The notes under the pieces are model-generated. The model had not been told where the DNA came from and ran no database searches. It saw nothing but the letters and a program-made list of their open reading frames with translations. From Pseudomonas moorei (GTDB lineage: Bacteria > Pseudomonadota > Gammaproteobacteria > Pseudomonadales > Pseudomonadaceae): a DNA stretch of 64,000 nt. A program made the translations under genes and the position numbers. The stretch covers positions 1-64,000 of the forward strand of contig NZ_VZPP01000004.1 of NCBI RefSeq assembly GCF_008801475.1, read 5' to 3'. Below are positions 9,084 to 17,689 of the stretch, in pieces (position 1 is the first letter of the stretch; the number at the start of each line of letters is the position of its first letter).

Positions 9084-11210
9084 ATGCTCGAACAGGCTCA
9101 ACGCGTCCTCAAGGACATCTTCGGCTACGACAGTTTCCGTGGCCGTCAGGGTGCAATCATTGAGCGCGTGGCCAGCGGCGGCGATGCCCTGGTCCTGATG
9201 CCTACCGGTGGTGGCAAATCCTTGTGCTTCCAGGTGCCGGCGCTATTGCGCGATGGCCTGGCGGTCGTGGTGTCGCCGCTGATCGCCTTGATGGATGACC
9301 AGGTCGCGACCCTCGAAGAGCTGGGCGTGGCCGCCGCCGCGTTGAACTCCACCCTCAGCGCCGAGCAACAGCGCGACCTGGCGGCCCGTATCAAGCGCGG
9401 CGAAGTCAAAATGCTCTATCTCGCGCCCGAGCGGCTGGTCCAGCCGCGCATGCTGGCGTTCCTGCAAGGCTTGAACATTGCCCTGTTCGCCATTGACGAA
9501 GCGCACTGCGTGTCGCAATGGGGCCATGATTTCCGTCCGGAGTACCTGCAACTGGGCCAGTTGGCGGAAATGTTCCCCGACGTGCCGCGCATTGCCCTGA
9601 CCGCCACCGCCGACAAACGCACCCGGGAAGAGATCGTCACTCGTCTGCACCTGCAGAACGCCGAGCGCTTCCTGTCGAGCTTCGACCGCCCGAACATCTT
9701 TTATCGCATCGTGCCCAAGGAACAGCCGCGCAAGCAGTTGCTGGCGTTCCTCGCCGAACGACGCAGCGATGCCGGCATCGTCTATTGCCTGTCGCGCAAA
9801 AAGGTCGAGGAAGTGGCGGCGTTCCTCAGTGAGCAAGGCTTCCCGGCGCTGCCGTACCACGCCGGACTGCCCAACGATTTGCGCGCCTATCACCAGAAGC
9901 GCTTCCTCAACGAGGAAGGCCTGATCATGGTCGCCACCGTGGCGTTTGGCATGGGTATCGACAAACCCAACGTACGTTTTGTCGCGCACCTCGATTTGCC
10001 GAAGTCCCTTGAGGCCTACTACCAGGAAACCGGTCGCGGTGGCCGTGACGGGCTGCCGGCAGATGCCTGGATGGCCTACGGCCTGCAAGACGTGGTGATG
10101 CTCAAGCAGATGCTGCAGAACTCCGAAGGCGACGAACGCCACAAGCGACTGGAGCAACACAAGCTCGACGCCATGCTCTCGCTGTGCGAAGAAACCCGCT
10201 GCCGCCGCCAGACCCTGCTGGCCTATTTCGATGAAGACATGCCCGAGCCCTGCGGCCATTGCGACAACTGTGTCGACGGCGTGCAAACCTGGGACGCCAC
10301 CGAGCCCGCCCGTCAGGCACTTTCCGCGATCTACCGCACCGGCCAGCGCTACGGTGTCGGGCATTTGGTGGATGTATTGTTGGGCAAGGACAATGAAAAG
10401 GTCCGCAGTTTCGGTCATCAACACCTGTCGGTTTTCGGTGTCGGCAAAGCGATGGCCGAAGGCGAATGGCGCTCGCTGTTTCGACAACTGGTGGCCCGTG
10501 GCCTGGCCGACATCGACCTTGAAGGCTACGGCGGCTTGCGCCTGAGCGACAGTTGCCGGCCGCTGCTCAAGGGTGAAGTGACCCTGGAGCTGCGCCGCGA
10601 CCTTAAGTCGCAAACCACGACCAAAAGCAGCAAGAGCCAGGCGAGCCAACTGGTGCGCGGCGAAGAACGCGAACAGTGGGAAGCCCTGCGTGCCCTGCGC
10701 CGCAAACTCGCCGAAGAACACGGTGTGCCGCCTTACGTCATCTTCCCCGATTCCACCTTGCTGGAAATGCTTCGCAGCCAACCCACGTCCCTGGCGGAAA
10801 TGGCCCGGGTCAGCGGCGTCGGCGCGCGCAAACTGGAGCGTTATGGCGAGGCCTTCCTCGAAGTGCTCGGCGGCCAGGTCGAGGCACCGAAGGCGGTGGC
10901 CGATGTGCGCCACGAATTGATCACCCTGGCACGCGCCGGCATGACGCCGCTGCAGATCGCCGGTCAGTTGCAATGCTCGGAAAAGAACGTCTACACCCTG
11001 CTGGCCGAGGCCATTGGCAATCAGCAGTTGTCGCTGGAACAGGCACTGGATTTGCCCGAGGACTTGATGGGCGAGGTTCAGGATGCCTTCCTCGACGGCG
11101 AAGGCGAGTTACCGCCGGTTTCGGAGATTTCCGCATTGTTTGCGGGCAGGGTGCCGGAAGGTGTTTTGTACTGTGTACGGGCCGCATTGCAGTCCGAATT
11201 CGAGATTTGA
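9084..11210 (+). CDS. recQ: RecQ ATP-dependent 3'-5' DNA helicase
   Basis: 708 residues from the ATG at 9084 (ttttggagtttttATG). An earlier in-frame start at 8892 would add 64 residues that do not look like RecQ. Helicase motifs in order: Walker A PTGGGKS (~40-46), DEAH box [15 protein letters not shown] (~136-150), motif VI region [10 protein letters not shown] four-cysteine zinc site follows ([17 protein letters not shown]), then the RQC winged helix and a C-terminal HRDC domain ([15 protein letters not shown]). Unwinds DNA in recombination and stalled-fork repair. Monocistronic by context. Confidence 0.96.
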   Translation: MLEQAQRVLKDIFGYDSFRGRQGAIIERVASGGDALVLMPTGGGKSLCFQVPALLRDGLAVVVSPLIALMDDQVATLEELGVAAAALNSTLSAEQQRDLAARIKRGEVKMLYLAPERLVQPRMLAFLQGLNIALFAIDEAHCVSQWGHDFRPEYLQLGQLAEMFPDVPRIALTATADKRTREEIVTRLHLQNAERFLSSFDRPNIFYRIVPKEQPRKQLLAFLAERRSDAGIVYCLSRKKVEEVAAFLSEQGFPALPYHAGLPNDLRAYHQKRFLNEEGLIMVATVAFGMGIDKPNVRFVAHLDLPKSLEAYYQETGRGGRDGLPADAWMAYGLQDVVMLKQMLQNSEGDERHKRLEQHKLDAMLSLCEETRCRRQTLLAYFDEDMPEPCGHCDNCVDGVQTWDATEPARQALSAIYRTGQRYGVGHLVDVLLGKDNEKVRSFGHQHLSVFGVGKAMAEGEWRSLFRQLVARGLADIDLEGYGGLRLSDSCRPLLKGEVTLELRRDLKSQTTTKSSKSQASQLVRGEEREQWEALRALRRKLAEEHGVPPYVIFPDSTLLEMLRSQPTSLAEMARVSGVGARKLERYGEAFLEVLGGQVEAPKAVADVRHELITLARAGMTPLQIAGQLQCSEKNVYTLLAEAIGNQQLSLEQALDLPEDLMGEVQDAFLDGEGELPPVSEISALFAGRVPEGVLYCVRAALQSEFEI

Positions 11211-11283
11211 GTGGCCTGTCGGGCTGATTTAACGATTCACTAAAGATCAAGTCTTGCCTCAAGGCAAGGCTCATGCTTAGCTG

Positions 11284-11296
11284 ACTAATAATTAGT
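11284..11296. promoter_or_regulatory. Candidate MarR operator palindrome
   Basis: ACTAATAATTAGT is a perfect 6-1-6 inverted repeat 33 bp before the ATG of the MarR-family gene, in an AT-rich patch. MarR proteins commonly bind such short AT-rich palindromes over their own promoters. Binding here is inferred. Confidence 0.4.
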
Positions 11297-11329
11297 ATTT
11301 CTCTATTTCTGTCTAATCATGAGTGTTTT

Positions 11330-11764
11330 ATGCCGTTAACCGATCAACACCGCTTTGGCATGCAACTGGCCCAGATGTCGCGGGGCTGGCGTGCCGAACT
11401 CGACCGCCGACTGGCCGGCCTCGGACTGTCCCAGGCGCGTTGGCTGGTGCTGCTGCACCTGGCGCGTTTCGATGAAGCCCCGACCCAACGTGAACTGGCG
11501 CAAAGTGTTGGCGTAGAAGGCCCCACCCTGGCCCGACTGCTCGATAGCCTGGAAAGTCAGGGCTTGGTGCAGCGTCAAGCGGTGCTGGAAGATCGTCGAG
11601 CCAAGAAAATCGTCCTCTGCGCCCCGGCGCTCCCCCTGATCGAACAAATTGAAACCATTGCCACGCAACTGCGCCACGAGCTGTTCGAAGGCGTCGATGA
11701 GGCGGATTTGGCGGTGTGCATGCGGGTGCACGGGCACATCCTGGCCAACCTTGAAAAATCTTGA
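11330..11764 (+). CDS. MarR/SlyA-family transcriptional regulator
   Basis: 144 residues with the MarR winged-helix layout: helix 1 RFGMQLAQMSRGWRAELDRRL, recognition region PTQRELAQSVGVEGPTLARLLDSLESQGLVQR, and a wing containing the DRRAKKIVLC motif. Sequence is closest in style to SlyA-type global regulators. It presumably acts as a dimer on palindromic DNA and may regulate itself through the inverted repeat upstream. Neighbours give no clear target. Confidence 0.85.
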   Translation: MPLTDQHRFGMQLAQMSRGWRAELDRRLAGLGLSQARWLVLLHLARFDEAPTQRELAQSVGVEGPTLARLLDSLESQGLVQRQAVLEDRRAKKIVLCAPALPLIEQIETIATQLRHELFEGVDEADLAVCMRVHGHILANLEKS

Positions 11765-11891
11765 GGCATAACCCCGCGCAAGACTTCTGAGAGGCCGCGT
11801 TGAGCAGACTATAAGAACTACTGCGCAATATCGTGTTCGTACCGGAGGTGCGAACACGTGCAGGTTGGTTCTGGTTACCCAAGGGATGCTC

Positions 11892-13151
11892 ATGCTTGAG
11901 AGTCGACTTTTCGTTGTTCGGTGTTGCACCCGGTTGTTGCTGGTCGGTGCCGTTGTCACTTACTCGGGCTTGGCGTCAGCGCTGGGCCTCGGTGAGATTG
12001 CCGTTCACTCGGCATTGAATCAGCCGTTGCGAGCCGACATTGCGCTGGTGGATGCCGCAGCCCTGCAAGTGGGTGAGCTGTCGGTCAGCCTGGCGACGGC
12101 GGATGAATTCAGCCGGGCTGGTGTTGAGCGTGGAATCTTTCTCAACGATCTGACGTTCACGCCGGTCCTGCGGGGCAACCGCAGCCTGATTCGGGTGACG
12201 TCGCGCAAACCGGTCAACGAACCTTTCCTCAATTTCCTGGTTCAGTTCAATCAGGCCAACGGCCGTGTGCTGCGCGAGTACACCCTGCTGATCGACCCTC
12301 CGGGATCACCTGCGATTGTGCCGGCGACGGATGAGCCGTTGGTCAGCCAAGCCTCTTCAGAGTTTCCCGACGTGCAACCGACCGTTGCGACAGTGCCGGA
12401 GCGCAAGGAACCCACCAGTGTCCCCGCCGCGCAGGCGATGGATCCCCTCGCCGAGCAATTGGCCGCCAGCGTTGTGCAAAACCAGCAGTTGCAGGCAACC
12501 ATCGATGAGCTCAAGGCGAAGCTTCAGGCAACGGATGAACAGTTTGCCGCTGAGAAAAAGCAGGTGGCCGAGCTACAGGCCCGGTTGGCAGAAATCCGGC
12601 AGGCGACAGCGAAGCCGATTGTACCGGAGGTGACGGCACCGGCTCCTGTCATTATTGAAAAGCCCGGAATGGACTGGCTATTGATGTGCGGGTTGCTGAC
12701 GCTGGTGACGTTGCTTCTGCTGGCCTGGTTTATTCGGCGTCGCCGCCAGCCATTCCAGGCTGTCTCCGAACCCACTGGCAAGCAAGAACCGATGCTGAAC
12801 CGATCTGAGGAACCATTGCTGCCCATGTCGTTACTGAAGCCGGTTGCCGCTCCCGCTGAAGAAACACCTGCAAGGGATGTACTTGAAGGGGGCGCCATGC
12901 CTCGCGACGAGTTCCAGTTGAACCCGGATGACCTGTCGATGGATGCTAACTGGGACTTGACTGCCCCGAGCGAAAACCCGCCACCCGCCGCGCTGCCATC
13001 GAGTGAGTGGTTACTGGCAAAGCCGGGGGTTGAATGGGACATCGAGCCTGTCCTCCAAACCGAGGACGACATCGTTCTCGACGAATTCGCAGAGCCCGGT
13101 CAGTTGTCCGGCCTTGAACCGCTGCACCTGGCACCGCCGCCAAACCGCTGA
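11892..13151 (+). CDS. Short FimV-like envelope protein
   Basis: About 419 residues. Signal peptide (RLLLVGAVVTYSGLASA), then the FimV N-terminal domain (LGLGEIAVHSALNQPLRADIALVDA .. GVERGIFLNDLTFTPVL .. RVTSRKPVNEPFLNFLVQF), a coiled-coil stretch (QLQATIDELKAKLQATDEQF), a single membrane helix (LLMCGLLTLVTLLLLAWFI) with a positive stop, and an acidic cytoplasmic tail. Full FimV is about 900 residues with a TPR-containing C-terminus; that part is absent. I chose the ATG at 11892 because aaggg lies just upstream; a TTG at 11865 and an ATG at 11886 are in frame. Possibly a scaffold paralogous to FimV; function unproven. Confidence 0.75.
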   Translation: MLESRLFVVRCCTRLLLVGAVVTYSGLASALGLGEIAVHSALNQPLRADIALVDAAALQVGELSVSLATADEFSRAGVERGIFLNDLTFTPVLRGNRSLIRVTSRKPVNEPFLNFLVQFNQANGRVLREYTLLIDPPGSPAIVPATDEPLVSQASSEFPDVQPTVATVPERKEPTSVPAAQAMDPLAEQLAASVVQNQQLQATIDELKAKLQATDEQFAAEKKQVAELQARLAEIRQATAKPIVPEVTAPAPVIIEKPGMDWLLMCGLLTLVTLLLLAWFIRRRRQPFQAVSEPTGKQEPMLNRSEEPLLPMSLLKPVAAPAEETPARDVLEGGAMPRDEFQLNPDDLSMDANWDLTAPSENPPPAALPSSEWLLAKPGVEWDIEPVLQTEDDIVLDEFAEPGQLSGLEPLHLAPPPNR

Positions 13152-13243
13152 AACCGGCCGCGCGAATCCTGTTCAGGTGTCATGTGTTGTAAGCTGGACC
13201 GCATTCAAACGTCAGTCTTTCTGCCTCAGGGAACCTGTCTTTC

Positions 13244-13531
13244 ATGACCACGCACAAACCGGAAATCGTCATCACCTATTGCACCCAATGTCAGTGGTTG
13301 TTGCGCGCTGCCTGGCTCGCCCAGGAACTGCTCAGCACTTTCGGTGACGATCTGGGAAAGGTGTCCCTGGTACCAGGCACGGGTGGGGTCTTTCATATTT
13401 TCTGTGACGATGTGCAGATCTGGGAGCGCAAGGTTGACGGTGGCTTTCCCGAGGCCAAGGTTCTGAAACAGCGGGTCCGCGATCAAATCGATCCGGACCG
13501 CGACCTCGGACACAACGACCGCACTCAGTGA
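13244..13531 (+). CDS. SelT/SelW/SelH (Rdx) family protein, Cys form
   Basis: 95 residues of the thioredoxin-like SelW family: beta strand EIVITYCTQCQWLLRAAWLAQELL with the redox motif C13-T-Q-C16, where many eukaryotic members have selenocysteine at the second position. GTGGVFHIFCDDVQIWERK then matches the conserved central region. A redox role is presumed. Its last 7 bp overlap the 3' end of the convergent EamA gene. Confidence 0.83.
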   Translation: MTTHKPEIVITYCTQCQWLLRAAWLAQELLSTFGDDLGKVSLVPGTGGVFHIFCDDVQIWERKVDGGFPEAKVLKQRVRDQIDPDRDLGHNDRTQ

Positions 13532-14418
13532 GAGGCGGCCTCTGCGGCGACGGCTTTCTTGCTCGAACCACCCGCAAGCCTGCTGGACACCACAATCGCG
13601 ATGATGATCAGCGCACCGCCCAGCAACATGCGCAGGGTCGGGTTTTCATCGAATAACAGCCAGGCCACGGTGATGCCGTAAACCGGCTCCAGGGCAAAGA
13701 CCACGGCGGCGGTACGCGCCTTGATCACGGCGAGACTGGCGACGAACAGACTGTGGGCGACCCCGGTGCAGAACACCCCGAGCAGGCCGATCCACAGCCA
13801 GTCGATGGCACGCACCTCGCTCAATTGCGGCGCCGCCACCGGCAACAGGCAAAGGGCGACCACCACGTTCTGACACAACGCTGCCTGCACTGGCGGAATG
13901 CGGCCGGAACTGACGCGATTGGTCAGCGACAGCAGGGCAAACAACAGACCTGAGGCCACTGCCCAAAGCAGGCCGGTGGTAGCGCTGCTGGCCAGATCGA
14001 ACGCTGGTGTCACGAGTACCAGCCCGATACTGACCAGCACGACCAGCAGGATTTCATTGGCGCGGATGCGCTCGCGGAAAATCAGGCCTTCGAGGATGAC
14101 CGTAAAGGCCGGGAAGCTGGCGAAGCCCAGCGTTGCGATCGCCACGCCAGCCACTTTCACCGCAATGAAGAAGCTCACCCAGTGCCCCGTCAGCAACAGA
14201 CCGCTGAGCAACAGTCGACGCCAATCCACGGCTTGAAGTTTTTGCCAGCGGTGCTGGCTGGCGAATCGCGCAAAAAATGCCAGCGCCAGCACTGCGAAGG
14301 CCGCACGGCCGAAAACGATGATGGCCGGCGAAGCCGCGGCGAGTTTGCCGAACACGCCGGTCAGGCCAAACATCAGTGCGCCGATATGCAGGGCGCCAAG
14401 GGCGGTTCGGGGAGTCAT
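13525..14418 (-). CDS. EamA/DMT-family membrane transporter
   Basis: 297 residues, about ten hydrophobic helices in two EamA repeats (for example GALHIGALMFGLTGVFGKLA and the second-half FALEPVYGITVAWLLFDE motif). Family members export metabolites or amino acids; the substrate cannot be told. Start at 14418 (MTPRTALGAL) follows AAGGACTGTA; an in-frame start at 14544 lacks such support. Overlaps the SelT-like gene tail by 7 bp, convergently. Confidence 0.83.
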   Translation of the reverse strand: MTPRTALGALHIGALMFGLTGVFGKLAAASPAIIVFGRAAFAVLALAFFARFASQHRWQKLQAVDWRRLLLSGLLLTGHWVSFFIAVKVAGVAIATLGFASFPAFTVILEGLIFRERIRANEILLVVLVSIGLVLVTPAFDLASSATTGLLWAVASGLLFALLSLTNRVSSGRIPPVQAALCQNVVVALCLLPVAAPQLSEVRAIDWLWIGLLGVFCTGVAHSLFVASLAVIKARTAAVVFALEPVYGITVAWLLFDENPTLRMLLGGALIIIAIVVSSRLAGGSSKKAVAAEAASH

Positions 14419-14598
14419 TACAGTCCTTGATAAGCATTGTGAGCCAGGCCATTTAACCGCGCCCGCTACCGTCGTGTCTGTCGCCAGACGCTCACAGTTT
14501 GTCGGCTGCCTCGCGTTGTCACAAGACTGACTTGCCGCTGTCATGGGCTATTAACCCACTCGGCGCAAGCTGGCAAAAACCAGTCCTGAGGGTTGCCC

Positions 14599-15414
14599 AT
14601 GACCAGCGCCGAGCTCGCCAAACCCAGCCGTAAGCAACGTGTGCGCACCCTATGGATTTCCGACGTGCATTTGGGCACGCGCGATTGCCAGGCCGAGCAC
14701 CTGTCGCAGTTTCTCAAGGGTTACCACGCAGACAAAATCTATCTGGTGGGCGATATCATCGACGGCTGGAAACTGCGCGGCGGCATGTACTGGCCGCAGG
14801 CGCACACCAATGTGATCCGGCGCTTGCTGACGATGGCCAAGCGCGGTACCGAGGTGATCTACGTCACCGGCAACCATGATGAATTCCTGCGCCGCTATTC
14901 AAAGCTGATTCTGGGCAACATCCAGTTGGTGGACGAAGCGGTGCACGTGACCGCTGACGGCCGGCACCTGCTGGTGATCCACGGTGACCAGTTTGACGTG
15001 ATCACCCGCTATCACCGCTGGCTGGCGTTTCTCGGCGACTCGGCCTACGAATTCACCCTGACCCTCAACCGTTGGCTCAACCATTGGCGTGCCCGTTATG
15101 GCTATGGTTACTGGTCGCTGTCGGCGTACCTCAAGCACAAGGTGAAAACCGCCGTCAGCTTCATCAGCGATTTTGAAGAAGCCATTGCCCATGAGTGTGT
15201 CAAACGCGAGCTGCATGGCGTGGTATGCGGGCACATTCACCACGCCGAGATTCGCAAGGTCGGTGAGGTGGACTACCTCAATTGCGGGGACTGGGTGGAG
15301 TCGTGCACAGCGTTGATCGAGCATTGGGATGGCACGATCGAGTTGTATCGCCTGGCCGATGCGCAGGCGCGGGAGGCGCAGTTGAAGGCTGTGAAAATAG
15401 CCGAGCCGGCGTGA
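14599..15414 (+). CDS. LpxH-like calcineurin-fold metallophosphoesterase
   Basis: 271 residues with the full metal-binding series: SDVHLG, GDIIDGW, GNHDE, HGDQFD and GHIHH. It belongs to the UDP-2,3-diacylglucosamine diphosphatase-like branch of metallophosphoesterases. Pseudomonads normally carry a separate true LpxH, so this is probably a paralogue with an unassigned phosphoester substrate. ATG at 14599 follows a GAGGG ribosome site; a TTG two codons upstream is less likely. Confidence 0.78.
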   Translation: MTSAELAKPSRKQRVRTLWISDVHLGTRDCQAEHLSQFLKGYHADKIYLVGDIIDGWKLRGGMYWPQAHTNVIRRLLTMAKRGTEVIYVTGNHDEFLRRYSKLILGNIQLVDEAVHVTADGRHLLVIHGDQFDVITRYHRWLAFLGDSAYEFTLTLNRWLNHWRARYGYGYWSLSAYLKHKVKTAVSFISDFEEAIAHECVKRELHGVVCGHIHHAEIRKVGEVDYLNCGDWVESCTALIEHWDGTIELYRLADAQAREAQLKAVKIAEPA

Positions 15415-15437
15415 ACATCGCGCTGATTTTACTGGCA

Positions 15438-15522
15438 ACATCGCGAGCAGGCTCGCTCCCACAATTTGATCGATTTTCCTGAAAGAATTCGGTCACCTGT
15501 GGGAGCGAGCCTGCTCTCGATG
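15438..15522. repeat. REP pair (REPIN-like)
   Basis: ATCGCGAGCAGGCTCGCTCCCACA and CTGTGGGAGCGAGCCTGCTCTCGAT face each other across ~32 bp, between the phosphoesterase and HD genes, whose 3' ends converge here. The element may also help terminate transcription. Confidence 0.85.
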
Positions 15523-15549
15523 GACCGTGCGGCGGTTCGCCGAGGTCTG

Positions 15550-16140
15550 TCAGACGGATGAATATTCTTCCATCGCCGCCTTGTAGATCGAGTGCTTGGG
15601 CTGCGCAAACAACCTCGCCATCATCGGTTCAAAGAAGCTCAGCGGCAGCGTGTCATACGCTGGATCAAACGCCGCGGCATCGTACTTGGCGCAGAACTCG
15701 ATCGTCGCCTGGTATTGCGGGTGGTCGCTGAATTGCTCACGCAGGTGCCGGTCCATGCCCAGGTGATGGAAGAAGTAGTAACCCTGGAAAATCCCGTGCT
15801 TCTCCACCATCCACAAATTCTCGGCGCTGACGAACGGCTTGAGGATGGCGGCAGCGATGTCCGGGTGATTGTAGGAGCCCAGGGTGTCGCCGATGTCGTG
15901 GAGCAGGGCGCAGACCACGTACTCTTCATCCCGGCCGTCGCGCCAGGCGCGGGTAGCGGTTTGTAGCGAGTGGGTCAGGCGGTCCACCGGAAAGCCGCCA
16001 AAATCACCCTCCAACAACTTCAGGTGCGCCGCGATTCGTGTTGGTAATTGGCGGGCATAGGCACTGAAGTCGGCAGCAATGATCGCCCAGTCTTCCTGGG
16101 TGCCGTCCTTCATGTGGGTGAAACGGGCATTGGCATTCAT
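15550..16140 (-). CDS. HD-domain phosphohydrolase-like protein
   Basis: 196 residues. The HD motif reads CALLHDIGDTLG, with upstream His in HSLQTATRAWRDGRDEEYVV and downstream H and E residues (VEKHGIFQGYYFFHHLG), the pattern of the PhnZ/inositol-oxygenase-like HD group that can bind two metal ions. Substrate unknown. Start ATG at 16140 has AGAGGA seven bases upstream; a TTG two codons earlier is possible. It follows the DUF962 gene by 18 bp on the same strand. Confidence 0.75.
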   Translation of the reverse strand: MNANARFTHMKDGTQEDWAIIAADFSAYARQLPTRIAAHLKLLEGDFGGFPVDRLTHSLQTATRAWRDGRDEEYVVCALLHDIGDTLGSYNHPDIAAAILKPFVSAENLWMVEKHGIFQGYYFFHHLGMDRHLREQFSDHPQYQATIEFCAKYDAAAFDPAYDTLPLSFFEPMMARLFAQPKHSIYKAAMEEYSSV

Positions 16141-16158
16141 CGGCAATCCTCTTGTCCT

Positions 16159-16470
16159 CTAGAACGGCACGCGTCCCAGAATCATGTCGCGATACATCAC
16201 GAAATCGCCGAGCAGGCTGTAGAAGGGATGCTGGAAGGTTGCCGGGCGATTCCTTTCGAAGAAGAAATGTCCGACCCAGGCGAAGCTGTAACCGGCCAGC
16301 GGCAAAGCCCACAACAGCATCCAGGCGCCCTGACCGATGGTCAACGCCAGAATGAAAATAACCAAAGTCGTGCCGATGAAGTGCATTCGTCGGCAAGTAC
16401 TGTTGCTGTGTTCGCTGAGGTAATACGGGTAAAACTCAGCGAAGCTGTTGAATCGTTTGACGTTTTCCAC
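16159..16470 (-). CDS. DUF962 (Mpo1-like) membrane protein
   Basis: About 103 residues from a GTG at 16470 (VENVKRFNSFAEFYPYYL). Matches the DUF962/YGL010w family: N-terminal FYPYYLSEHSN, the RRMHFIGTTL motif, two hydrophobic hairpins (IFILALTIGQGAWMLLWALPLAGYSFAWVGHFFFE) and a terminal HPFYSLLGDFVMY. The yeast relative Mpo1 is an Fe-dependent dioxygenase of fatty acid alpha-oxidation; the conserved histidines are present here, but activity is not shown. An in-frame start at 16551 would give 130 residues. Confidence 0.75.
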   Translation of the reverse strand: MENVKRFNSFAEFYPYYLSEHSNSTCRRMHFIGTTLVIFILALTIGQGAWMLLWALPLAGYSFAWVGHFFFERNRPATFQHPFYSLLGDFVMYRDMILGRVPF

Positions 16471-16630
16471 GACTGCGATCTCTGTGGTTATTGTTCTGAC
16501 TGCAAGTTGTTCTGCGGGTAGCTTAATTAAGTCTAGAGTGATCAAAGGCATCAGCCAGTGACAATAGGCGCCACTTTAGTATCCTTGGGAAATTGGCCGT
16601 GACCGGCGGCTCATCATGTAAGAACCCGAC

Positions 16631-17689
16631 ATGAGCGAACGAACGACTTCTGCAAGCTGGGCGATGGGGATTGTCAAAGCACTGGAAATGGACGGCCTGG
16701 ATTGCCGGGTTCTGTTCAAACAGCTGGGGCTCGACTTCGAGGCACTGGATGATCCGGATGCGCGGTTCCCGCAGGACTCCATGACGCGACTTTGGCAGCG
16801 CGCGGTTGAGCTGTCCGGCAACCCGGCGATTGGCCTGAACATGGGCAAGGTGGTGCGGCCTGCGCAGTTTCATGTAACCGGTTACGCCTTGATGTCCAGT
16901 CAGACCCTGGCCGAAGGCTTCAAGCGCCTGGTGCGTTACCAGCGAATCATCGCTGAAAGCGCCGACCTGAGTTTCCGACTGCTGGATGAGGGGTATGCGC
17001 TGATCCTGACGGTCCACGGCGACCATTTACCACCCACCCGCCAAAGCGCCGAAGCTTCACTGGCCTGCGCCCTGGCGCTGTGCGGCTGGCTGACCGGCCG
17101 CACGCTGCACCCGCGCAAGGTGCTGGTCCAGGGCGATCAACCGGCGAATCTCGAACCCTACAAACAAGCCTTTCATGCGCCGCTGGTGTTCAACGCGCCT
17201 TACGATGCGCTGATTTTCGAGCGATCGGACATGGAAGCACCGCTGCCGACGGCTAACGAGGCCATGGCGCTGCTGCATGACCGCTTTGCCGGCGAATACC
17301 TGGCCCGATTTTCCGAGAGTCGCGTGACCCACAAGGCGCGGCAGGTGTTGTGCCGCTTGCTGCCACAGGGCGAACCCAAGCGCGACGCCGTGGCGCAAAC
17401 GCTGCACCTGTCGCAACGTACTTTGCAGAGACGCTTGCAGGAAGAGGGCACGAGTTTTCAAACATTGCTCGACGATACCCGGCGTGAACTGGCCGAGCAG
17501 TATCTGGCACAGCCGACCATGACCTTGCTGGAAATTGCCTACCTGCTCGGGTTCGCCGATCCGAGCAACTTCTTCCGCGCCTTCCGGCGCTGGTTCGATG
17601 CCACCCCCGGCGAGTACCGGGCGCGGCTGATGGAAGTGCCGTCGGTCAGTGACGCCAGAACGCCGGAATACACAGAACAAACACCGTAA
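16631..17689 (+). CDS. AraC-family regulator with N-terminal arabinose-binding-like domain
   Basis: 352 residues. The N-terminal ~200 residues match the OruR/ArgR-type AraC sensor domain (GNPAIGLNMGKVVRPAQFHVTGYALMSSQTLAEGF). The C-terminal double helix-turn-helix has LHLSQRTLQRRLQEEGTSFQTLLDDTRRELA and IAYLLGFADPSNFFRAFRRWFDATPGEYR. Ligand unknown. The final 44 bp overlap the 3' end of the convergent trkH gene, with the AraC tail PSVSDARTPEYTEQTP encoded there. Confidence 0.85.
   Translation: MSERTTSASWAMGIVKALEMDGLDCRVLFKQLGLDFEALDDPDARFPQDSMTRLWQRAVELSGNPAIGLNMGKVVRPAQFHVTGYALMSSQTLAEGFKRLVRYQRIIAESADLSFRLLDEGYALILTVHGDHLPPTRQSAEASLACALALCGWLTGRTLHPRKVLVQGDQPANLEPYKQAFHAPLVFNAPYDALIFERSDMEAPLPTANEAMALLHDRFAGEYLARFSESRVTHKARQVLCRLLPQGEPKRDAVAQTLHLSQRTLQRRLQEEGTSFQTLLDDTRRELAEQYLAQPTMTLLEIAYLLGFADPSNFFRAFRRWFDATPGEYRARLMEVPSVSDARTPEYTEQTP

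Noticed and set aside
9243..10973. 576-residue frame opposite recQ
   Set aside because: Fully antisense to a complete RecQ with all motifs; long antisense frames are common in GC-rich genes.
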